In this document: positions 56,133 through 64,000 of the stretch, in pieces
How positions within the stretch are numbered: the stretch's first letter is position 1
Layout: the number at the start of each line of letters is the position of its first letter
Assembly (NCBI RefSeq): GCF_003952385.1
Contig: NZ_CP034444.1
Span: 3,410,001 to 3,474,000, forward strand
Direction of reading: 5' to 3'
From: Mesorhizobium sp. M1D.F.Ca.ET.043.01.1.1
Lineage (GTDB): Bacteria > Pseudomonadota > Alphaproteobacteria > Rhizobiales > Rhizobiaceae
Length of the DNA: 64,000 nt
Translations under genes and position numbers: made by a program
Notes under the pieces: generated by a model
What the model was told of the DNA's origin: nothing
Database searches by the model: none
Seen by the model: only the letters and a program-made list of their open reading frames with translations

Positions 56133-56638
56133 CCTTCGTCATTCCAGGGCGGAGCAAGGAGCGAAGCGACGCGCGCAGACCCTAGAATCCATGCCGTGAC
56201 GCCTGAGAGCCAGAATGCTCACCAGCCAAATCCGCGAAACAGCTCGAACCATTCAGGATTGGTCTTCTCGATCAATTCAACCTTCCATTGGCGCGGCCAG
56301 CGCTTCAATGACGTCTCACGCCGGATGGCGTCGGTGATGTCGAAATACTCCTCGTACCAGACCAAACGCTGCACGCCGTAACGGCTGGTGAAGCTGGAGC
56401 CTGGGCCGGTCTTGTGCTCGGGCATCCGGCGAGCAAGGTCGTTGGTGACACCGATATAGATCGTGCCGCCTTTCTGGCTTGCGTCATGTAGACGTAGCCT
56501 GTCATGTGGCCGATCTTAGCTGGCACTATCGTCAACGGCTAATCTGGACGGCAGCATTCTACGGCCAATGTCACGGCATGGATTCTAGGGTCTGCGCGCG
56601 TCGCTTCGCTCCTTGCTTCGCCCTAGAATGACGAAGGA
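56133..56638. mobile_element. Composite GIY-YIG element, second copy with decayed gene
   Basis: The left unit is ATCCTTCGTCATTCCAGGG...CCATGCCGTGACG. The right unit (about 56567 on) is GTCACGGCATGG...GAATGACGAAGGAT. In opposite orientation, its spacer aligns with the element at 19238 along nearly all its length, including the non-coding stretch before the gene. It occupies the gap after parB. Confidence 0.72.
56219..56505 (-). pseudogene. GIY-YIG nuclease gene, frameshifted copy
   Basis: It is 287 bases against 288 for the intact copy. After MTGYVYMT the intact gene reads ACCGCAAGCC and this one ACGCAAGCC (near 56483): one C is missing, so the GIY-YIG core is out of frame. The downstream part, from MPEHKTG to the end, is in frame and over 90% identical in residues to the copy at 19369. 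A start at 56425 would give only the C-terminal 68 residues, lacking YIG. Confidence 0.88.
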
Positions 56639-56644
56639 TATGTT

Positions 56645-56720
56645 GCGGGACAGCGCCCCCCTCTGGCTTGCCAGCCATCTCCCCCGCAAGGGGGAGATCA
56701 GCCGGCATCTCGGCTTTCGC
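56645..56720. repeat. CTCCCCC-type intergenic repeat
   Basis: GCGGGACAGCGCCCCCC, then CATCTCCCCCGCAAGGGGGAGATCAG, a stem (ATCTCCCCC/GGGGGAGAT). Nearly the same unit recurs at 58630-58700. The rest of 56640-57016 holds no supported gene. Confidence 0.7.
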
Positions 56721-57016
56721 CAATCGCCGGGGTTGCTCTCTACTTCTGCCCCAATCTCGCGCTCTCAATCGCAATGCCGAGCAGCGCTTGTCTTGTCAGC
56801 TCTCCAACAGGTCCGCCCGTCTGGCCATCGCAGCCGCCGGTGCCGGGTGCTTGGCTTGAGAGTGCCGGGCATCGGCGTAACCTGCATTAGATACAACTAA
56901 ATTCTATGCCCTGGCGTGCCGATCGGTCGCGGCGTGGGCTATTTGCCGCGATCGACGTGAAGCGGCGCCACCCGAAGCGATCCTGCCGATGCGCCTGACA
57001 CAAATGGGAGGTGTAG

Positions 57017-57643
57017 ATGGCGGTCAGCTGGCAATTGTCTGGAAGTTACTTCGAAAATTGTAGCTGCGATGTCGTATGTCCTTGCCTGCTGTCCACCAAT
57101 GCGCAGCTGACATCGAAGCCGACGAAAGGCGTTTGCGACGTCGGCCTGGTCTTTCACATCGACAAGGGCAATTTCGGCGACGTTCGATTGGATGGCCTCA
57201 GCGTCGCGATGGTTGCCCACACGCCGGGTCCGATGGCGGACGGCAATTGGACGGCTGCCGCCTATATCGACGAACGCGCCGATGACAGGCAAACGGAGGC
57301 GCTGGGCGCGATCTTCACCGGCGCCGCGGGCGGTCCGATGGCCTTGCTGGCACCCATGATCGGCACCAATCTCGGAGCCAAGAAGGTTCCGATAAGCTAC
57401 CGGATAGACGGCAAGAAGCGGTCGGCGGAGATTGCGGGCGTCCTGAAGATGGCGGTCGAACCGCTGCCGACAATGCGCGAGGACGGGCAGATGTGGGCGG
57501 CCACCGGCCATCCGATCAATCCCGACTGGCTGGCTCTGGCGATGGGGGCGGAGGTCAGCACGTTCAGCGACCATGGCATGAGTTGGGACAATTCGCGCCG
57601 GAACGGACATTACGCGCCGATCAATTGGTCCGGCCAGCAATAG
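57017..57643 (+). CDS. DUF1326 domain protein
   Basis: The 208-residue product has the DUF1326 N-terminal cysteine motif SYFENCSCDVVCPCLLS (CxC...CPC, likely metal binding) and conserved HIDKGNFGDVRLDGLSV. Start ATG 57017 follows GGGAGG. DUF1326 and DUF2182 genes are commonly adjacent; the DUF2182 gene follows. Confidence 0.9.
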   Translation: MAVSWQLSGSYFENCSCDVVCPCLLSTNAQLTSKPTKGVCDVGLVFHIDKGNFGDVRLDGLSVAMVAHTPGPMADGNWTAAAYIDERADDRQTEALGAIFTGAAGGPMALLAPMIGTNLGAKKVPISYRIDGKKRSAEIAGVLKMAVEPLPTMREDGQMWAATGHPINPDWLALAMGAEVSTFSDHGMSWDNSRRNGHYAPINWSGQQ

Positions 57644-57675
57644 CGCCTGGCCGCATGCTCGGACCTCACTCGCCC

Positions 57676-58463
57676 ATGGCGTTGACGCTGCAGCGAAACA
57701 TCGTTCTCGCGCTGCTGATCGCTATCGCGGCGGCGGCGTGGACCTTGCTCATCTGGCGGCAGATCGGCAACGACGCGGACATGCGCATGGGCATGTACTC
57801 ACCCACCATGGGCATGACGGCGCCGCTGTTTCTCGCCGCCTGGATGATCATGATGGTCGCGATGATGTTTCCAACGGCCGCGCCGATGATCCTGACGTTT
57901 CACCAGGTCCAGGCCGGCAAGCAGGGCCGCGGCGAAACCTTTGTCTCGACCTGGGTGTTCGTGGCGGGCTACCTGCTGGTTTGGGGGCTGACGGGCCTTC
58001 TCGCCTTTGCCGGCGCGGCGGGCGCTGAGATGCTCGCCGAGCATGTGGATTGTCCGCGGCGGCGGCGGCGCGCATCGGCGGCGTGCTGTTGATGATGGCG
58101 GGCGCCTATCAGCTCTCCCCGCTGAAAGATCTGTGCCTCGCCAAATGCCGGACGCCGATCGGCTTCATCCTGACCTCATGGCGTGATGGTCAGTGGGGCG
58201 CGGTGCGCATGGGCCTGGAACATGGCCTCTTTTGCCTGGGCTGCTGCTGGCTGTTGTTCCTTGCTCTCTTTCCTCTCGGGATCATGAACCTCGCCGCCAT
58301 GGCCGTGGTCACCTTGCTGGTTTTCGCGGAAAAGACCCTCGCGTCAGGAGAGCGGATAGCGAAGCTGTCGGGTGTCGCTCTGCTTCTCTACGGCGCGGCG
58401 GCACTGGTCTTTCCACAAGCGCTGCCAACCTTCCAGCCGGCGGACGCCATGATGATGAACTGA
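57676..58463 (+). pseudogene. DUF2182 predicted metal-binding membrane protein, frameshifted
   Basis: The first half (MALTLQRNIVLALLIAIAAAAW...GMYSPTMGMTAPLFLAAWMIMMVAMMFPTAAPM split over several TM helices) and the second half (GAYQLSPLKDLCLAKCRTPI...) are in different frames. They join at about 58030-58060 beside a (GCG)n tract, where one missing base is enough. Joined length is about 262 residues, normal for DUF2182. ATG 57655 is an alternative start. Either a real frameshift or a sequencing error in the tract. Confidence 0.82.
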
Positions 58464-58629
58464 CCGACGGCGAGCGGGCGGGAAGGTTCAGTCCGAGACA
58501 GCGCTCTGGTGGCTTACGATCATGTTTTTAAACTGATATATTGGTGATAGACGAGAGGGAAGCCTGTCGCTCAAGCGATGCTCCAAAACAGAATGCCGGA
58601 TCATGGCGGGCCTTGTCGATCCAGAAGTA

Positions 58630-58700
58630 CGGCGGGACAGCGCCCCCCCTCTGTCCTGCCGGACATCTCCCCCACAAGGGGGGAGATCGGCCGCTCGCCT
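58630..58700. repeat. CTCCCCC-type intergenic repeat, second copy
   Basis: GCGGGACAGCGCCCCCCC then ATCTCCCCCACAAGGGGGGAGATCGGC, matching 56645-56720. It overlaps the 3' side of holA. Confidence 0.7.
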
Positions 58701-59742
58701 ACCTTTGTCCCAGCCTGGCGCTCTCGACCGCGATCCCCAGCAGCGCCTGCCTTGCCAGCGCCTCGGACAAATCCGGCCGTTTGCGGGTCTGCAGCACCGC
58801 CGTCTGCAGGCGGTTGAGCGCCCGCCCAAGCGCCTCGACATTCCAGCGCTCGAGCGTCTTCTCCACCAGCTTGCGGCGCGAGAAAAACACCGGCGGGCGG
58901 GCGCCGGCCATGACCGAGGCGGCGTTGCGGCCGCCGGCCTCCATCTGGCCGCGCATCAGCTGGATCGCCTGCAATTGCCGCATCGCCGACGACAGCACCA
59001 GGAAAGGGTGGCCGCCAGACTGGCAGTGGCGGGTGAAGGCGATGTCGAAGTCGCCGACCTTGCCGTCCAGCATGGCGTCGACCGCGGCGTCGAAGGAAGC
59101 GCCGGAGACATCGCCCGACAGCGCGCCGACGTCGTCGATGCCGATCTCCTTGCGGCCGTGCGCGTAGAGAACCAGCTTCTCGATCTCGCCGCGCGAGGCG
59201 AGGCGGTCGCCGCCGAGATTGCGGCGCAGCGCCTGGCGGGCGTCGAGCGTCATCGACATGCCGGCCTTGCGCAATTCGTCGTCGATCACCGAATCCAGGT
59301 CGCGGGCCTCGTCGGCGTAGCAGGGCAAGGCGATGGCGTTGCCGGCGGCCTCGACGATGGCCCGAAGCCCAGTGCCCTTCTTCAGGTCGCCCGCTTCAAT
59401 CAGAATGATCGCGTCCCGCGCCGGTTCGGCCGTCAGCGCCTTGATGTCGTCGGCCAGCGCCTTCTGGCCGCTGGCGTTGCGCACCCAGAGCAGACGCCGG
59501 TCGGAGAACATCGGCACGGTGCGGGCCTCGTCGAGCAGGCGGCCCTCGTCGCGGTCGACCTCCGCGCCGTCGAGCTTGACCACCGAGAACGGGTCGTCGA
59601 GCGGCAGGCCGGTCTTCGCGGCGAAGGCTTTTGCCCGCTCGGCGACAAGGCCGCGGTCGGGGCCGTAAAGCAGGACGATTGCCATGGCCGGATCCGGCTT
59701 CGCGAGCCACGAATCGACCTCGTATCCTTTCTTCTGTGCCAT
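58699..59742 (-). CDS. holA: DNA polymerase III delta subunit HolA
   Basis: The delta subunit opens the beta clamp in the clamp loader. The 347-residue product has the RuvA-like AAA+ arrangement (VLLYGPDRGLVAERAKAF, then IILIEAGDLKKGTGLR) and a C-terminal collar. The start MAQKKGYEVDSW at 59742 is family-typical. In many Rhizobiales leuS and lptE precede holA and parB follows; neither leuS nor lptE is present here. Confidence 0.92.
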   Translation of the reverse strand: MAQKKGYEVDSWLAKPDPAMAIVLLYGPDRGLVAERAKAFAAKTGLPLDDPFSVVKLDGAEVDRDEGRLLDEARTVPMFSDRRLLWVRNASGQKALADDIKALTAEPARDAIILIEAGDLKKGTGLRAIVEAAGNAIALPCYADEARDLDSVIDDELRKAGMSMTLDARQALRRNLGGDRLASRGEIEKLVLYAHGRKEIGIDDVGALSGDVSGASFDAAVDAMLDGKVGDFDIAFTRHCQSGGHPFLVLSSAMRQLQAIQLMRGQMEAGGRNAASVMAGARPPVFFSRRKLVEKTLERWNVEALGRALNRLQTAVLQTRKRPDLSEALARQALLGIAVESARLGQR

Positions 59743-59797
59743 ACGGGGTGAGTTAGCATGGCTCGAGCGCCGGGTGAACAAATGTCGGCGGCCGCCG

Positions 59798-60748
59798 CTA
59801 TTTCCTGTTCTCCAGAGATTTCAGGACGCCATCAGGCTCAAGTAAGGCATCGGCCGCGCCGAGGCGTTCGTAATCTGTCAACGCCGCGTCAAGGGACTCG
59901 TCCTTCTTGACCGGCCACAAGGCCACGAAGGTCAAATAGTTGGCAAAGGCGTTCTGCTCTCTTGCGAAAATGGCCGCCAAGCGAGGGTTGCCCTCGAAGA
60001 AGCGATCGAGTTCCTGTCTGACGGCAGCGTCGTTCTTTGCCAATGACTCTAAGGCCCATACCGCCGATGCGAGCGTCAGTGAGCGCATCATATCCATTGA
60101 TGGCTGGTTCTTGGGACACCCATATTTCCGACAAGCGGCGATGATCAGGAGATTGGGGCGGTCCGGGGCTCCCGCGCCCCCGAATTTTCCCATGACAAGG
60201 CCGATGCGGATCGCGTCCGCCGCCATACCGTCACGGCTGGTGCGAAGATTCTCCAGAATATGATCAATGTGAGACATGTCGCCTGTGGCCATATAGGCGC
60301 CGAGCAGCAAGTCATTGTCCGACGGCACTGAGGCAGGCAATACGTCCTTCAGGACGATGATGTCCGTGGCGGCTCGATCCTCTAATCTTCGGCTTGATGC
60401 GAAACGCCGTGCATCGTCCGTCAGTCCAGCCTTGCGAAGGGCGGCCAAATAAATGCCGGCTGCGCGGTCGGAGGGCACGCCATCCAGCAGCGTTCGCCGC
60501 AGTTCCGGCGAGCCGTCAAACAGCGCAGCGAAAAATCCGATGATTGTGCCATTCTCAGTACCGGTCGGGAGCTTGTCCAAGGTGCTGATCAGACGGTCGA
60601 GGCACGCGGCATCCTTCGTACGATAGAAACTGCTGATGCAGTCGTCCGACTGGGAGTCTGATTTGGCGAAAGCAACCCCACCGGAGCCGACCAGAACCCC
60701 CACAATCGCCAAGGCGATGAAGAACCTCAATCGTGCTCGCATTGCCAC
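59798..60748 (-). CDS. Secreted hypothetical protein (316 aa)
   Basis: A signal peptide (about 1-28, RLRFFIALAIVGVLVGSGGVAFA) is followed by an all-helical-looking domain with four Cys residues (Cys37, Cys49 and a CRKYGC pair) that could form disulfides. The family is not recognised. GAGAGATGTGGCA precedes the start. It occupies the place where lptE/leuS would be expected beside holA. Confidence 0.65.
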   Translation of the reverse strand: MAMRARLRFFIALAIVGVLVGSGGVAFAKSDSQSDDCISSFYRTKDAACLDRLISTLDKLPTGTENGTIIGFFAALFDGSPELRRTLLDGVPSDRAAGIYLAALRKAGLTDDARRFASSRRLEDRAATDIIVLKDVLPASVPSDNDLLLGAYMATGDMSHIDHILENLRTSRDGMAADAIRIGLVMGKFGGAGAPDRPNLLIIAACRKYGCPKNQPSMDMMRSLTLASAVWALESLAKNDAAVRQELDRFFEGNPRLAAIFAREQNAFANYLTFVALWPVKKDESLDAALTDYERLGAADALLEPDGVLKSLENRK

Positions 60749-60784
60749 ATCTCTCTAACCGACCTTGCCAAGATAAGATTTTGA

Positions 60785-62275
<1,491 letters not shown>

Positions 62276-62277
62276 CC

Positions 62278-63291
62278 ATGCCAAGACGGACGATGATCGA
62301 GGCGATCCGCGACGCCATGGACGTGTCCATGGGAAGCGACGAGCGCGTCGTTGTGTTCGGCGAGGATGTCGGTTTCTTCGGCGGCGTCTTCCGCTGCACA
62401 CAAGGGTTGCAGGCCAAATACGGCAAGAACCGCTGCTTCGACGCGCCGATCAGCGAATCCGGCATTGTCGGCGCCGCCATCGGCATGGCCGCCTATGGGC
62501 TGAAGCCGTGCGTCGAGGTGCAGTTCGCCGACTATGTCTACCCGGCCTACGACCAGATCGTCTCGGAAGCGGCGCGGCTGCGCTACCGCTCGAACGGCGA
62601 TTTCACCTGCCCGATCGTGGTGCGCATGCCGACCGGCGGCGGCATTTTCGGCGGCCAGACGCACAGCCAGAGCCCGGAAGCTCTATTCACGCATGTGTCG
62701 GGCCTGAAGACGGTGGTGCCGTCCAATCCGCACGACGCCAAGGGGCTTCTGATCGCGGCGATCGAGGATCCGGACCCGGTGATCTTCCTCGAGCCGAAGC
62801 GGCTCTACAACGGTCCCTTCGACGGCCATCACGACCGGCCGGTGACGCCATGGTCGAAGCATGAGCTCGGCGAGGTCGCCGACGGCCATTACACCATCCC
62901 GCTCGGCAAGGCGGCGATCCGAAGGCCGGGCTCGGCCGTCACCGTGCTTGCTTACGGCACCATGGTCTATGTCGCGCAGGCTGCGGCCGACGAGACCGGC
63001 ATCGATGCCGAGATCATCGATCTCAGGACGCTGTTGCCGCTGGATCTCGACACCATCGTCGCGTCGGTGAAGAAGACCGGGCGCTGCGTCGTCGTGCACG
63101 AGGCGACGCTCACCTCCGGCTTCGGCGCCGAGCTGGTCGCGCTGGTGCAGGAAAACTGCTTCTACCATCTGGAAGCCCCGGTAGCGCGGGTCGCCGGCTG
63201 GGACACGCCCTACCCGCATGCGCAGGAGTGGGAGTATTTCCCCGGCCCGGCGCGGGTCGGGCGCGCCCTCGTCGAGACGATTGAAGCTTGA
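62278..63291 (+). CDS. Branched-chain 2-oxoacid dehydrogenase E1 beta subunit
   Basis: The 337-residue transketolase-like product has VFGEDVGFFGGVFR, the GGIFGGQTHSQSPEA segment and EIIDLRTLLPLD. It pairs with E1 alpha to form the heterotetramer. It begins 2 bases after the E1 alpha stop; the longer frame reaching 61243 is E1 alpha's other frame. Confidence 0.94.
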   Translation: MPRRTMIEAIRDAMDVSMGSDERVVVFGEDVGFFGGVFRCTQGLQAKYGKNRCFDAPISESGIVGAAIGMAAYGLKPCVEVQFADYVYPAYDQIVSEAARLRYRSNGDFTCPIVVRMPTGGGIFGGQTHSQSPEALFTHVSGLKTVVPSNPHDAKGLLIAAIEDPDPVIFLEPKRLYNGPFDGHHDRPVTPWSKHELGEVADGHYTIPLGKAAIRRPGSAVTVLAYGTMVYVAQAAADETGIDAEIIDLRTLLPLDLDTIVASVKKTGRCVVVHEATLTSGFGAELVALVQENCFYHLEAPVARVAGWDTPYPHAQEWEYFPGPARVGRALVETIEA

Positions 63292-63310
63292 AGAAGGGGG
63301 AAGCCTGAGG

Positions 63311-64000
63311 ATGGGTGAATATGTGATCAAGCTTCCCGATGTCGGCGAAGGCGTCGCCGAGGCCGAGCTTGTCGAGTGGCATGTCAAGATCGGCGACCTG
63401 GTGCGCGAGGACGCTGTGCTGGCGGCGGTCATGACCGACAAGGCGACGGTCGAGATCCCGTCGCCGGTCGACGGCGAGATCCTTTGGCTCGGCGCCGAGA
63501 TCGGCGACACGGTGGCGATCGGCTCGCCGATCGTGCGGCTGAAGGTAGCCGGCGAAGGAAACGTCAAGGGCGGCGCCGCCGAGCTTGCGTCCAAGGCCGA
63601 GGCGGCGGCCAAGGCGGTCGAGGTGAAGCCCGAACCGGCCCCGAGCGCCCCGAAAGCAGCGCCGAAGGCAGCGGAGCCGCCGGCGAAAGCATCGCCGTCG
63701 GTCGCTGCCCCGAAGAGCGCGCGCCCATCGTCCGTCGCCGGCGCGCCGCGCCCAGAGGGCGAGAAACCACTGGCTTCACCCGCCGTTCGCCTGCGCGCCA
63801 AGGAAGCCGGCATCGACCTTCGCCAGGTTGCGGGCAGCGGCCCGGCCGGGCGCATCAGCCATGAGGACATCGAGGCCTTCCTGGCGCGTGGACCGCAGCT
63901 TGCCCGCGCCACCGGCCTTGCGCCGAAGGACGGCGTCGAGGACATCAAGGTTGTCGGCCTGCGGCGCAAGATCGCCGAGAAAATGTCGCTCGCCAAATCG
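63311..64000 (+). CDS. Branched-chain 2-oxoacid dehydrogenase E2 (dihydrolipoyl acyltransferase), cut by window edge
   Basis: The N-terminal 230 residues are present. The lipoyl domain (about 1-78) has Lys44 in AVMTDKATVE. An Ala/Pro/Lys-rich linker follows (about 85-150). The E1/E3-binding domain is ASPAVRLRAKEAGIDL...GSGPAGRISHEDI (about 155-190), then the acyltransferase starts (VGLRRKIAEKMSLAKS). The gene continues past the window. Confidence 0.93.
   Translation, partial: MGEYVIKLPDVGEGVAEAELVEWHVKIGDLVREDAVLAAVMTDKATVEIPSPVDGEILWLGAEIGDTVAIGSPIVRLKVAGEGNVKGGAAELASKAEAAAKAVEVKPEPAPSAPKAAPKAAEPPAKASPSVAAPKSARPSSVAGAPRPEGEKPLASPAVRLRAKEAGIDLRQVAGSGPAGRISHEDIEAFLARGPQLARATGLAPKDGVEDIKVVGLRRKIAEKMSLAKS

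Noticed and set aside
56305..56535. Separate 76-residue protein on the minus strand
   Set aside because: It is the out-of-frame 5' half of the broken GIY-YIG gene plus its leader.

Overview
The window is a high-GC alphaproteobacterial chromosome segment, most likely Mesorhizobium or a close Rhizobiales relative. The case rests on gene order and repeats: hemW-rsmI-yraN, the block dnaQ-coaE-aroE-maf-ppsR | hemE-hemJ-rho, the block trmE-gidA-gidB-parA-parB, and several families of palindromic intergenic repeats typical of rhizobia. There is no CRISPR array, prophage or rRNA operon. One tRNA gene, tRNA-Leu(CAG), is present.

Layout. 1-13.6 kb is housekeeping: the 3' end of hemW, an LMW phosphatase, rsmI, yraN, uppP, a GST, queG, an SDR, mepA, glk, an MsbA-type ABC exporter, dapB and gpmA. 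13.7-26.4 kb holds tRNA-Leu, a cyclic-nucleotide-binding/thioredoxin-reductase-like fusion paired with a UBP-type zinc finger, a D-amino-acid dehydrogenase with an Asp/Glu-racemase-like partner, reverse transsulfuration genes (CBS and cystathionine gamma-lyase), an HxlR regulator divergent from a DJ-1/PfpI protein, and an FAD protein preceded by a possible 28-codon leader ORF. 27-31 kb is a taurine operon (tauA, frameshifted tauB, tauC, small ORF, tauD). 31-40 kb carries rlpA, phaZ, a transglutaminase-like peptidase, Xre, Smr, mltA, a Tim44-like gene, fxsA, ridA and secB. 39.5-43.2 kb is the minus-strand dnaQ-coaE-aroE-maf-ppsR group. The 493-bp gap 43223-43715 between ppsR and hemE has DnaA-box-like 9-mers and an AT-rich stretch and is the probable chromosomal oriC. 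hemE-hemJ-rho follows, then an IS5-family insertion, a DUF255 thioredoxin-fold gene, trmE, a cluster of parS sites, gidA, gidB, parA and parB. About 57-60 kb looks rearranged (DUF1326, frameshifted DUF2182, holA, an unknown secreted protein). The window ends in a branched-chain 2-oxoacid dehydrogenase operon (E1alpha, E1beta, E2 partial).

The most unusual signal is a repeat system. Six elements share one architecture: a terminal hairpin with outer edge TCGTCATTC, a CCATGCCGTGAC-like inner edge, a spacer, then the same unit inverted. Two (19238-19752 and 56133-56638) carry a GIY-YIG nuclease gene in the spacer, the second inactivated by one missing base. Four short ones (about 160-175 bp) lack a gene but two keep spacer sequence found next to the nuclease gene. 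This resembles an autonomous element with MITE-like derivatives, in the way RAYT transposases relate to REP sequences, but with a GIY-YIG protein as the possible driver.

Three coding sequences look broken by single-base indels: tauB, the DUF2182 gene and the second GIY-YIG copy. Without reads, sequencing error cannot be separated from real mutation for the first two.
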